DNA of 64,000 nt from Chrysoperla carnea (lineage: Eukaryota; Arthropoda; Insecta; Neuroptera; Chrysopidae). A model generated the notes under the pieces. That model did not search any database. It was not told where the DNA came from and saw only the letters and a list, made by a program, of their open reading frames with translations. Position 1 is the stretch's first letter, and each line of letters starts with the position of its first letter. The DNA lies in assembly GCF_905475395.1 (NCBI RefSeq), contig NC_058339.1, forward strand, positions 16,872,001 through 16,936,000. Direction: 5' to 3'. Positions 9,468 through 20,660 of the stretch are shown in pieces. Both the position numbers and the translations under genes were made by a program.

Positions 9468-10850
9468 GTTTTTATACCCCCTTAGTAGAATTCAATATTT
9501 TTTAACTATGTATACTTCAAATTTATGTCAAAACGAATTTATATTTAAAAATGCAGGCTTCCGTTTCGATGGTAGTTTAAATCTTCATTTTATTGAACTA
9601 TTCCCATACTATTTTCATTTTATTTATAGTGCTTTTTTCACCTATTTTCCATGCAGCCTACATTTTATTAGAAACTAATCATGGTGATGGAAGTACTAAT
9701 ATTTATGGACATTATTATTACATTTCGTACAATAAAATATCTATTATTTTCCGTTCTACTTCTATAATTCATAAATTTCATTATTTTGCAATGGTCATAA
9801 AATTGTGTATTGCTTGTTACAAAATATTAACTTTTATGAAATGGTGTAAAATAACATGTTACGAAATATGCTTTTAGTAAGATTGTATCATAAAACTGAG
9901 TCAGAAATTATAAAAATTTAATATAATTGATTAAATTTTGTATTACATTGTTTTTTTTTAAAAACGTGGTCAAGTCTACAAGAAGCTTTTTATTTTTGAT
10001 TTTATTGATAACTAGCAGTTTGCCGCCCATTTTGCCGAATGATTTCTTCAAAAATAATTCATGTACTTACAACACTTTACGATAAACAAACTTTAAACAC
10101 AGCTCATTTTGTTCGTAATTGCATTTAGAAGAAGCTCCTTAAATTAGTTTGTGACCCTTCCCTACCCCCTTTCCCTCCCTTTTCGTGATATTGACTTTTA
10201 TACTTTCGAGTTTCCGAAATGTACCTACATTTCTATCATTTTATATGAAAAACCTTTTATTTGCAAAGATGGTTCCAAAATGTGACGCAGCGTAAGGAAA
10301 AGGCGGGAGGAGGGGGGGGGAAATGGCTTTTAAAGCGCAAAATTTGACGAGAAGTATTTTTTGAATGACGTAGCTATGAAATATCGTATCGACAAAACAA
10401 ATATATTGGATGAATGCGAACTGAATCGGTCAAGTTGCTCAGAGGGAATACACTTATACGCCAATGCCCTTAAAAAGCATTCTGATAAGCACTCGAATAT
10501 ATTAAATTATAAACCATTACATTTAAAATAGTTCATTTATGGACAATAAATATATTTTTAATATCCTTAATGAAAATTATGTAAATTATTTAATGTTATT
10601 ATAAGTTGATGGTTGCTTATTATCTAAATTGTATATTTTATTACCAAAAAATTATTCAAATAAATATGAAAATATGTGCAATAAGAGGAAAATATTTATA
10701 TAAATATTTTTCTTGAAAAGTATGACATAAGATAATAATACTGATAAAACTGCGAATGCAATTATATAGTGATATCCCGAAGGAGTGTGACTGCCATTTA
10801 AAACTATGTATGTATATGCATATATATGTATAAGTAGTTGTAATCATGTA
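9468..10850. other. Intergenic, one doubtful small secreted-type frame
   Basis: A plus-strand frame at 9593-9877 starts MNYSHTIFILFIVLFS and looks like a signal peptide, but the remainder is low-complexity Ile/Tyr/His and has no family resemblance. I do not call it a gene. A C-rich stretch (about 10148-10185) and a G-rich stretch (about 10297-10321) face each other and may be ends of a decayed repeat. Nothing else is supported. Confidence 0.35.
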
Positions 10851-11139
10851 CAGGGTGCATTTTTAAACGTTCCGCCTCCCGATTTCCCTTTGAGTGCGAA
10901 ATTTTGAAAAAATAGGTGATAAAGTTTTTTTTTGGTTCATCATCTTAGTAGATACAGCATCCAACTTTGGATTTTTAAATAGACCATTATATATTTTTTG
11001 TTGTTTTTTAAGTCCCACGCTCGATTTGTAATAGCATTTACTGCGACCTCATAAAAATCTAAATAAGCATCAGTTATTCGTAGTTGTAATCTTCTATTGA
11101 TGCCACATTTTTGAGACATATTTTCATTATTTTTAAAAA
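10851..11139. repeat. Probable transposon end starting TACAGGGTGCA
   Basis: The motif TACAGGGTGCATTTTTAAA at 10851 resembles the TA-flanked CAGGGTG ends of insect mariner-type repeats. No partner terminus could be assigned and there is no coding frame. Confidence 0.3.
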
Positions 11140-11605
11140 TTATATTTTTGTTCTATCTTTCACGGTTTAGACGATGGGTGAGTCCTACAACGCATAAGTA
11201 ATTCATGTATAATAGTTTATCCATTATTGGACAAACACTTACATTAATGCAATACAAGTTGCCTATTTATCAAGTTGACTTACACCAAACAAAAATTTAT
11301 TATTTATTCATTTGACAAAAATTAATAAATAGGCAACCTGTACTACGTATAAGTAATACATGTATAATAGTTTATCCATTATTGGACAAACAATTACATT
11401 AATGTAATACAAGTTGCCTATTTATAAATATTTCCTTACTAATTATATTATTTAGGTTTTAGTAAAAAGTAAGTGATTTAGTTGTACTGTACTAAATAAT
11501 TATTATATGAATCTATCCATAATTTTGTTAGTAGCATCAATAGTTTTAAGCATTATAAACTTGGGATTAAAATTAATATACTTTGATATATAGAGGTATA
11601 TTTCA
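11140..11605 (-). repeat. Copy of the ~550-bp dispersed repeat, broken by MITE copies
   Basis: 11145-11190 (GTTCTATCTTTCACGGTTTA) and 11520-11605 (GTAGCATCAATAGTTTTAAG, then AAACTTGGGATTAAA) match two consecutive parts of the dispersed repeat seen intact at 59279-59838. Between them lie the palindromic MITE copies at 11180-11443, which inserted into or replaced the middle. Confidence 0.55.
11180..11443. repeat. Copies B and C of the short palindromic MITE
   Basis: Copy B (about 11180-11269) lacks its left terminus. Copy C (11331-11417) runs from AGGCAACCTGTACTACG to TACAAGTTGCCT. Both share the middle AATAGTTTATCCATTATTGG with copy A at 6390-6478. They stand in direct orientation about 140 bp apart. 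Confidence 0.7.
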
Positions 11606-11617
11606 TATTTCGATAAG

Positions 11618-11876
11618 AAATTTTTTGTGGATATCACTATGTCAGTATCGATGTAAACGCCGTCCTGATTTGATCATTGAGGGAATAGTAACATCAGCAA
11701 TAGTTATTGCGGACGATATCACATCACACATATTGGTTGACGATATCACAATACTTCTGGTGGATAGCCCAATTCAACACTGTTATATTATTTATGTTGA
11801 TATAGATACTATAGTATCTGCCCCTGTACCATACCAGCGTTGTAGTAAACGCCATACATTTCTTACCGTCTATAAT
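11618..11876. repeat. Dispersed repeat, partner at 40578-40860
   Basis: It shares GGATATCACTATGTCAGTAT, TGGTGGATAGCCC and ACCATACCAGC in the same order with 40578-40860. The open frames crossing it are by-products of the repeat and are not conserved between the copies. Confidence 0.6.
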
Positions 11877-14040
11877 TATTAATCGCACCTTAAAAAGAAA
11901 AAAGGGTGGAGTGTTATAACTAATCACCCGGTGTGCGATGTAGATAGTGAGACAACTTTTATTTGACTCGAACCAGTAGCACTCATCAAAGAGTCGCCCA
12001 ATAATATAACGATACCCACGTTTATACGACCCAACCATAACGTCTCCTATATGTATAATGTACATATATGTAGTATAAGTCTGCCGTTCCAACATTTTAT
12101 TTCGCAATAACATTTTTAGTCTACAAATATATTTATGTATGCTAAGTGTATAAGACCGTGAGCTAATAATGAAGCGAAATTTCTATTATTTTTGTTTGTT
12201 TGGTTATTCTCTTTTGCCATCTGTTTGGTTGACAAAAGAAAGTTTGGTTATTAAGAAAAATTAGGGTTTAATCAACGCTCGTGTCTCTTCGATTTTCTTG
12301 TATTGACGGTTTTGTTTGTCTTATGTATATGTTAAAAAAGTCATTGGGAAAAAATAAATAAAAGCTAAGAACTGTTTTGCCAAGAACTTTTTTTCAACAT
12401 AAAGGACTGACAAACAATCATCGAAACATGAAAAGGCTCATTTTTCTTTTTTCCTAAACTCTTCTTAGCCTGCCAATGGCATACAAAAAAATCATCATAA
12501 TTTCCCTTTGTTGTGGCCTCACGGCCTATATATTACAAAAGTAGTATCTAAGTACTGAAAAAAACGGAGGTTGAAGTAAATATAAGGTTCTGGCCATATG
12601 CATTTTACTATTATTTGAACTAATGATTCATGCGAATGGAAAATACTCAACTAGAAATAATTTGGGTGAGCTAAAAGAGAAACACTGTTTAATGATTTTC
12701 ATTTTTCTTACATTAAAATCAAAATTTAACAAAAATACTACCAAAACATGATTTTATTGAATTGTGTGAAATTTCAATTTTGAGTGCGCGTGAAACACAG
12801 AAACTTATATTTTAAGTTTTCTTAAAAATGGCATGTTTGATTAAAAAAATGTGCGATTCATTAAAGTTTCTAAATTTAACGTACATATAAAAATAAAAAT
12901 TTAGCAAAATTAATGAAATTCCGTTATTTACTATTTTGATACGTTGATAGTTTACCACAGGATATGTACGCATAAATGTGTGTACCCACAATTTTATCTC
13001 AAAATACATTGATATAATTTTATTTAAAATTTGCTTACAAGTTTCTCCTAAATTTTGACTTGAAAATATTCTAACGTCGAAGTTAAAGCATCGACAAATG
13101 GGGGAGTATTCTTAAAATATGATATGATCTTAGAAAAAAATCAATTTTCGTATTAAACATCATTCAGAAATTCTATTTGATTTGATGCTTGTTGCATATA
13201 TACCAAAAAATGGTATATATTATAAAATTGATCAATAAGTTTATTGCAAACTTTCTGTAAGTTAGTAATGACAATCTTCACGTATTTGGCTCAATCACAT
13301 ATGGACTAGACTTGATAGATATGCGATCTTCATAACCAAATACTCTATTTAAAGCAAACGTAAAGAAATTTTCTTTTAATTTATCGATTCGCTTTATTTA
13401 TATTATTATATATTCCAACCAATTACAATTTTATGAATAAAATGCATGACTTTAAACTAAAATCAATCTGTTTCATAGAAGTAATGCTTTTGTTTATTTA
13501 ACTTCAGTGATTTTGTATCAATGGATTCATATTTTAAATTCAATCCTATAATATTGTAAATACAAATATTTAGCTGTACTTGTTCCAATCGTTAGGCAAT
13601 TGTTTGAAAGTATTTTTATTTTATCTCAATTTTAAACGGCTAACTTCGGGATGAGGTTGTCATTATTATAATTTTTTTTCAGAGTACATCATTTATATGA
13701 GTGTGATTGCTATTTATAAAGAATCCGACTACAAAATAATAATATGTAACATAGTATAAATATAGATCGTAATATAGATGGAGAACAATCAGATGATGAT
13801 GCCTCTTTATCTTTACGGATATGTTATTATCTCCTTGGGTTACGAATGTCTTCAACAAACGGAAGTAAAGCTCCGAACGACGCGACACATACACATATTT
13901 AAAGGAAGCTATTGTATTATTTTATATAATATATACATATATGTCGTAACCATAAAATAATTTTGCCATATAGTTATTTGACTAGCCAAAAGTTTAAAAA
14001 CAGTCAACTGAAAATTATCCCCTGACAAATGTTGATCTCA
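11877..14040. other. Gene-free A+T-rich stretch
   Basis: No supported coding frame, RNA gene or structured repeat is seen. The short open frames are A+T-rich and have no protein-like composition. Confidence 0.45.
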
Positions 14041-14469
14041 GTTCCAAGTTGGCTGAAAAAATGATGAATTATATAGGTTTCTTGTCAATTGGATATTTCT
14101 ATATCAAAAAATCTAAAGACTGTGATAAAAAACTATCTAAAATATTTAGACAATCTTGTAGTTTATAATAAAACCAAAAAAATATAAGGTTGTCGATGAT
14201 ATAACAACAAAATTTTAATTTAATTATTAGTTCATCGAAGATCCATCATTTGATGAACAGAGACGACTATAGTTAGAGTATTGATGATTGCAGATCGATA
14301 TCTATATTATCAAATTTATAAGTAGCCCTTGCACAAAATATTTTATATATTTTTGTAGTTGCTTGGTATTGTAAAGTGAAAAATAACATATTACTTGACT
14401 ACAATGCATGTATTTGGTTTATATGTATGTACCGTGCAATAAACCAAAACTTTTTTACAATACTGTAGG
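14041..14469 (+). repeat. Dispersed ~430-bp repeat, inverted partner at 53970-54409
   Basis: The complement of 53970-54409 matches over the full length, including GATCCATCATTTGATGAACA, GACGACTATAGTTAGAGTAT and the end GTACCGTGCAATAAACCAAA. No coding frame is present. The class is unknown. Confidence 0.65.
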
Positions 14470-14863
14470 TTTACAATCACCTTAAAATGTATCGTAATGA
14501 AAATTTTTTGAGATCTGTCATGACCTTATGCCTCAGCAGATCAGTTCCGTACGCCATTGGCTTTAAAATTTTGAAGCAATACGATCCATTTTGTGTCTGG
14601 TTAAAAGACTATTGGCTTGAATCTTTCCATGCCCACGATTATATATAATAAGACACATACATATGTGATGTGTATTATTTTGTTCATACGATTGTACGTG
14701 CAATACAATACAACAATGTAGTACCTACCTATTACTATACTTAGATAATGATAATAATGAAAATGATAACTTGCGAAAAACTTTTGTTACTTCAATTTAA
14801 ATTTTTAATTAAAAACTGATCCTTTTCATTTACAAAATATATATCATTTGTAATGATAATTTT

Positions 14864-15272
14864 TATACCCTGTATATATGTAATATATATCAAGGTATAC
14901 TAAGTTTAATCCCAAGTTTTTAACGCTTAAATATATTGATGCTACGATTAAATTTTTGGTATTGGTGTTCATAAAATCACCTAATTAGTCCATTTCTGGT
15001 TGTCCGTCCGTCTGTATGTATACACGGTAACTAAAAAACGAAGTGAGATATCAAGATGAAATTTTTATAGCGTACTTAGGACGTAAAAAGTGAGACTAAG
15101 TTCGTAAATTAGCAACATAGGTCAATTTGGACTGTAAGACTCATCTTGTAAGCCGTTGAGATAGAACAAAAGTTTAAATGTAAAAAATGTTTCTTATAAA
15201 ATAATTAACAACTTCTGTTTGAAACATTTTTTCGTAAACGTCACTGTTTATCCGTGAGAGCGCAAATTAGGA
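14864..15272 (+). repeat. Dispersed ~550-bp repeat, truncated copy
   Basis: It begins TATACCCTGTATATATG and carries the family landmarks CCTAATTAGTCCATTTC, GTCCGTCCGTCTG and AGATAGAACAAAAGTTTAAA. It stops at GAGAGCGCAAATTAGG, so the far end of the repeat is missing. Confidence 0.7.
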
Positions 15273-15479
15273 CAAAACTTTGGTGTCCATTCTCGAAAAA
15301 AAAAAAATTCTAGAAAATACTTTCGAAAATACATGATCCCTTGCTAACATGATCCCATGAAAATCATGACCAGTCCGCCGATCAGTGAGTGAATGTAGTG
15401 TCAGGGTAAATGCGAGTTTCTGTACTGAGCTGATTTGATAGGGGTTGTTTTGGCATCAGGTTGTTTTTATCAGATTTGT

Positions 15480-15740
15480 AATGACCGAGTTGTTTTAATC
15501 AGAGTTATTGAATACCAGGCTTTTCATGACGGTTCCCCTCTAGGGATTAAAACTAGTTTTGACCAGAAGTATTTGCAAAACCACTTTTGATCGCAAATTT
15601 ACAGTCAAAAGCACTATTAACCAATGCCTTTCAGGTAAAACTACTATAGACCAACCTGTGCAGTCAAAAGTACTTTTGCCTGTTTTTTTTTTTCCAGTTG
15701 AAATAACTTTTGACCGGCTAAGAGTTTTGACTGTGATATA
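15480..15740. repeat. Degenerate short-motif repeat
   Basis: Variants of CAGTCAAAAGTACTTTTG and AAACTAGTTTTGACCAG recur at irregular spacing of about 30-40 bp. It looks like an eroded tandem array. No function is evident. The following 300 bases to 16052 hold nothing recognisable. Confidence 0.4.
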
Positions 15741-16052
15741 CACATCTAAATTCGAAAAAACGTTAATCTTAAAGTTTTCTAGTAACTAAAAGAATGTCAG
15801 AATGGTCGAAAAAAATTTCAAAAAAAAGTAAGACCATGACTAATCATAAAGATGAGAAATTTTTAGTCTTGGTATTGGTGGTTTTGTATAACACGAAAAA
15901 ATCGAATACTTATTTCTAATATCTAAAATAATATTACTTATAATTAAAACATAACAGGTTTTATTTTCCTTTGTTAATTATAAGTCAAGATAAGTGCTTA
16001 TTGTAATTTGTAACGTAAAATCTCGTATCTTAGCAATTCTTTTCTTCTAGTG

Positions 16053-16864
16053 CAGGGCTTCTTAAACTTTTGTAATTCACGACCCCATTTATGATTGCGA
16101 GTTTCTTGACGACCCCATACAAATATAAAAGAAAAATTGATGATTTATTTATTAGGTAACAATATACATATACATATTAAAATATATAAGTTTAGAATTC
16201 GTTTTGAAACATACAAAAATCTAAAATTAAAAAATGCAAAAAAAATTCTAAAATTGTATTTATTATAGTTTCAAAAATAAAAGTGGATTCTGACCGTCTT
16301 AATTCTCTCGAATATATTCAAGTAGTTGCGTGGTAAGTATTAAATTAAAGTATAAGTTAAAAATTTAATGAGATGGATGTGCCTGTTATTTATTGCATAA
16401 CAAATCAAATCTTGGTGGAATGTTTGAAACTGCTGGACGTAAGACCTCTTCAACATTTTTTTATCGCTGAACGATATTGAGATTTAATATGTGTTAAAGC
16501 TGTTTCTTCAGCAATAATACCTAGAAATTTTGTTGATAATTATTTCTCGGTATTATTTCGGCTTTTAGAGATTGACAAAAATAAATTTATATTTTTTATT
16601 AATTCCAATAACATTTCATAATTCATAGTAAATGTTATTCAAGTTATTAAAATACTCTTAATAGAAATGCAGGTACAAACAATCTTTCCGAACTAGAAGA
16701 TTTTATGATATATTTATCTACGATAATTGTTATTTTATCTTTATAACAATAATTTTACAAGTTAAAAAACATTTTCTGTTAAATTGTATTTTTACCTCTC
16801 GCGACCCCATAATTTTGCTACGCGACCCCAAATGGGGTCGCGACCCATAGTTTAAGAAGCCCTG
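16053..16864. mobile_element. hAT-like element, 812 bp, coding region decayed
   Basis: The ends are CAGGGCTTCTTAAACT (16053-16068) and its complement AGTTTAAGAAGCCCTG (16849-16864). They are flanked by the perfect 8-bp duplication TTCTAGTG (16045-16052 and 16865-16872). Subterminal GCGACCCC motifs occur at both ends, as in Charlie-type hAT elements. Confidence 0.9.
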
Positions 16865-16974
16865 TTCTAGTGTATTCTTTTGCGATTTCCCAGAACATGG
16901 CTTTACGGTAAAAATAATCAAATTCATATTTCACAAGGTTCTCATTTTGACTTCATGTACGTGAATACACGTAC

Positions 16975-17089
16975 ACTCACTGTCAAAAAAAGTGCCACAG
17001 TTAAAACATTCTAAGCGTACTCATCATATGTTATGTTATAATAGTAACACTTAGAATGTTTTAAAACGAGCATTTTTTGTGACATTGAG
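16975..17089. repeat. Palindromic MITE, ~115 bp
   Basis: CACTGTCAAAAAAAGTGCC and AAAACATTCTAAG on the left are matched by CTTAGAATGTTTT and a GCATTTTTTGTGACA version on the right. The ends resemble those of Tc1-like elements. Confidence 0.65.
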
Positions 17090-17554
17090 ATACATTCCAA
17101 CTTTGAGAGAAGAACAGAAAACTAGTCAATTTTTTTTTCCAATTTGTCATATAAAAATGGAAGACAAATAAAAAGAGTATGTAAAGAAAGCTGAATATGA
17201 TAAAAATTGAAAAATTTGGAAACATTGAATGCGGATATTTACTTATAAAATTACGATTTTATTTTTTATTTTTATTCTGAGTAATATTTTTCAACAAGTT
17301 GTACAAACAAATTTAGTGTAATTGAAAATATAAATAACGACTTAGAAATGGTCACGTTAACTAAATATGTAACGTTAAAAACGCACTAACAGAAAAGTAC
17401 ACAAAATTATCAGTATTGCTTCATACTCAAACTATAAAATAAAATACAAGTCAAGTCAGTCAGCATAGTAGTAACATTTGGGTGAGTCGGAAAAAGCTAC
17501 TACGATGAGCTAGAAGTAAACGAACAATGTATATAGCAGTGAGATATAACTGTA

Positions 17555-18037
17555 CGGAAGCCTGTATGCCTCACTGTCAATTTATGAGAAAGTGGCGCTT
17601 AACTAGCTTATTTTTTAAATGTGTACCACCCACAAATATAAAACCAGCTAGTTCATTTTCAACAACTGCACGGATCCTATTACATCTTTTTTTAATCTAC
17701 TGAGGAAAAAGGCTTATTAAAGCATTATATTTTTTAAATAATACTAATGAAAATTTTTAACTAACAACCTAAGACAAATTAAAAACATATTTAATATTAT
17801 TAAATCCGGACATACAATTATTAATAATTCCAGACAGTTTTGGTAGTGGCAAATTAAAGGATAGTCAGCATCGACTGACACCTTCAAAAAGGTTTGTTTC
17901 CATAATACCATAAGTCACAAGTGCATTTGTTGAAAATGATCTAGTTGGTTTTATACTTGTGGGTAGTACACATTTAAAAAATTAACTAGTGTAGCGCCAC
18001 TTTCTCATAAATTGACAGTGAGCCATTCAGGCTTCCG
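17555..18037. mobile_element. Long-TIR MITE with TA duplication, copy 1
   Basis: The terminal arms, over 100 bp long, begin CGGAAGCCTG and end CAGGCTTCCG, with TA at 17553-17554 and 18038-18039. Inside the arms are TTTATGAGAAAGTGGCGCT and its complement. A second copy is at 33459-33758. TA duplications point to the Tc1/mariner group. Confidence 0.8.
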
Positions 18038-18452
18038 TAGTAGATTGTGGTAAACGAACGAACTCGAACGTGGTAAAGTGGCATGGATGGCATGGCATTA
18101 TGTATATAATGTAATGTGTGGTATGATAAGTGTCTAACCAAGCGTTAGCTATGCTACATTGTTAGCAGATATAGGCTGCCTACAGACATTTATGTTATGT
18201 TCGTTGTCGATGTTAGCATTATTAAAGACAATATTCTGATGCTATTTAATGTTATAGTACAGAAAATAGTCACCATTGATTTCGAAAACATATAAAATCA
18301 CTCTACATAGTCCGTCATTTTCATCGAGAGAACCGAAAATTTCCTAAATTGTACCATCAGTAAAAATTTGCTAAAAAATTACTCAAATTGAAAGAGGATA
18401 TCATATTCTGGTATCGCATTTGATCTTATTTAATAATCAACTCCGAATAGGA
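18038..18452. other. Gene-free stretch between two MITEs
   Basis: Nothing recognisable is seen here. Confidence 0.4.
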
Positions 18453-18919
18453 ATCATGTTGAAAAAGATGCTCATATATAAGTAAGTTTAAGCACCATGA
18501 CGTCAGTTTTGCGTGGTACAGGTGGGTAAAAGTGAGAATACGATGTCAGATCCGTTGGTGTCTCACCCCTGTACCAGCAAGTATGTACGGCGTTGCTGGA
18601 TACTAACTCTGCAAAAGTATCCGAGGCGAATTACATAAATGCCGTATAGAAATAAATTACGTAGGGCTTCGAAAATAGACGGGAGAACAAAAATTTTTTG
18701 TTAACTTCCGGTACCGAAGTTACCGGATTTATTTCGGTACGGCATTTATGTAATTCGCTTCGAATATTTATGAATCCAGCAACGCTGCACATATTTGCCG
18801 GGGCAGGGGTAAGAAACCAAGGGGTCTGACATTCATATTATCACCTGTACCACGCAAAACTGACACCATGGTGCTGAAAATTACTTTTGCAGGATAGGAG
18901 TATCTTTTTCAACATGATT
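18453..18919. mobile_element. Palindromic element, ~465 bp
   Basis: ATCATGTTGAAAAAGAT at the left end and ATCTTTTTCAACATGAT at the right end are exact complements. The arms continue inward over roughly 200 bp (GTTTTGCGTGGTACAGGTG against CACCTGTACCACGCAAAAC). The centre is GC-richer, near ACTTCCGGTACCGAAGT. There is no coding frame. Confidence 0.8.
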
Positions 18920-20202
18920 TTTGGTGGGTCATTTGACCCGAAAAATTATGGAATTGTAGTCTATAAATAGTATGAGATAGAACAACATTTTAAATTAGAA
19001 AGTTGTTCCTGATAAATAGATTTTTTAATCGATTAATTTTCGAAGAAATGTTATCTAAAAATCAATCATTCTCAATTCATTCGAAAAAAAGATGTTAGAC
19101 TACAAGAAAGTTCTTTGGTCCTAAGATATCATGGCCTGTATAGATCAATCGTAAGTGTTAATAAATTTGACTTCCAGGTCTATTTTCAAGATCATTTGTT
19201 ATAAAAGCATCCTGTATTGATCATATTTCGCAATAAAAATACATAATTTCATAGATTATAAATTATTACAGAAAACAAATAAAGATTTGATTCAATTTGG
19301 AACACCTACCCGAAAAATAAATGTTTTCTTTTTTAACTATATATTGTACAATATGTGTGTATGTGTGTGTGTTTGTCTGTTTGAGCGTGGTGTGACGGTT
19401 CCATTGGTTGGTACACACCTAACAAATACGTGAAAATGCATTGTGTATTTTAGAAAGCTTTCAATTTAACAATGTTTTATATTGTCACCAAAATTTTTTT
19501 TTGTTTTTAACAATTTTAGTTTGGTGAATCGAAAAAATCTATGCTTGCAAAATAAAACTATAAAAAAAAAAACTCTCGTTCGATTGTATTTTTACGAAAT
19601 GTATGTAGATAATAATAAATTTCGAATAGACATTGATACCATTAATTACACAAAAATCGAATGCGAGCATCACGTGACTGCCTAGTACGCAGTTAAATCA
19701 GTCAAAATGTATTGAGATTAAGTCAAAAATAATTTCGAAATTTAACATTTAACGACTAATGATTTTTGAACTATATATCAGGAAAGTACGAAAGTATACA
19801 AAGAGCAGAAACTGAAATATTCTTAGGGGGTTACTAGATTCCTTCGTTCTAGAATACGGACACTTCAAGATAATTTATACATACATAATATTTCTCGAAC
19901 CAACCCCTCCCCCTTCTTACGTAAGAAGATTCAATCTCGTTTTGACGAATAATAAAACGTTGTTAGAAAATTTTCGATATTGATATTTTCGTTAACAACT
20001 CGATATCAAATTTTGTCACGATTACCATATTTTCTTCACTTAGTACAAGGGAGTAAAATTTTTTAATTGTATGTTTGTTTTAAAGATGAGTTTGATAAAA
20101 TCGCTTTATTTTTCAACACCATGGTCCATGGATATAATAATTAAATGTAGATACTATTCTTAAATTAGAAAAACGTAGTGTAAATTAATATCGGTTTTCA
20201 AA
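18920..20202. other. Gene-free stretch with a GT-rich tract
   Basis: A short TG microsatellite lies at about 19350-19375. No coding frame or structured element is supported elsewhere. Confidence 0.4.
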
Positions 20203-20660
20203 TCTTAATATATATATTTCTTGTGTGTGTCTGTATGTGACTGAACTCCTCCTAGACGGCTGGACCGATTTCGATGAAATTTTTTGTGTAAGTTCAAGGG
20301 GATTGGAGAATGGTTTAGATTTACCATTCGGTCCACTACAACTGTTTTTGAGGGCTCCGTACCAAAAAAATGAAATTTCATTAAATGGTGGGAGCGCATA
20401 TAAATCATATCACATTATTTTACAACTTACTATGTGTACTATGTATTTTTAATAGTATTCAGGTATTGTCAATAGGCATTTATTAGAGCCATATGCGAGC
20501 GCAGCGAGCTCTACTATCAAAGGTCAGGCCAAAGGTCGAAGCTCAGGCCGGTTCAATAAATGGGAGTTAAATTGGGGTTTAGCGGGATGAGTGTAGCGGG
20601 ACGTGAGCGGGACGAGTGAGCGGGACGTGTGTACAGGACAACGTCTGTCGGGTCCGCTAG
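20203..20660 (+). mobile_element. Non-autonomous Helitron, 458 bp
   Basis: It begins TCTTAATATATATATTTC after an A and ends GTCGGGTCCGCTAG before a T, as expected for A|TC...CTAG|T insertion without target duplication. Just before the end a hairpin is possible (ACAG-G-AC with GTCTGT, loop AAC). The 5' part has the GACGGCTGGACCGATTT motif common in insect Helitrons. Repeats of GAGCGGGACG lie at about 20590-20630. The middle (GCGAGCGCAGCGAGCTC) is shared with the Helitron at 42217-42796. Confidence 0.85.

Noticed and set aside
11583..12113. Overlapping frames of 99 and 129 residues on opposite strands
   Set aside because: They sit on a dispersed repeat, shadow each other, and the homologous copy at 40578-40860 does not keep either frame.
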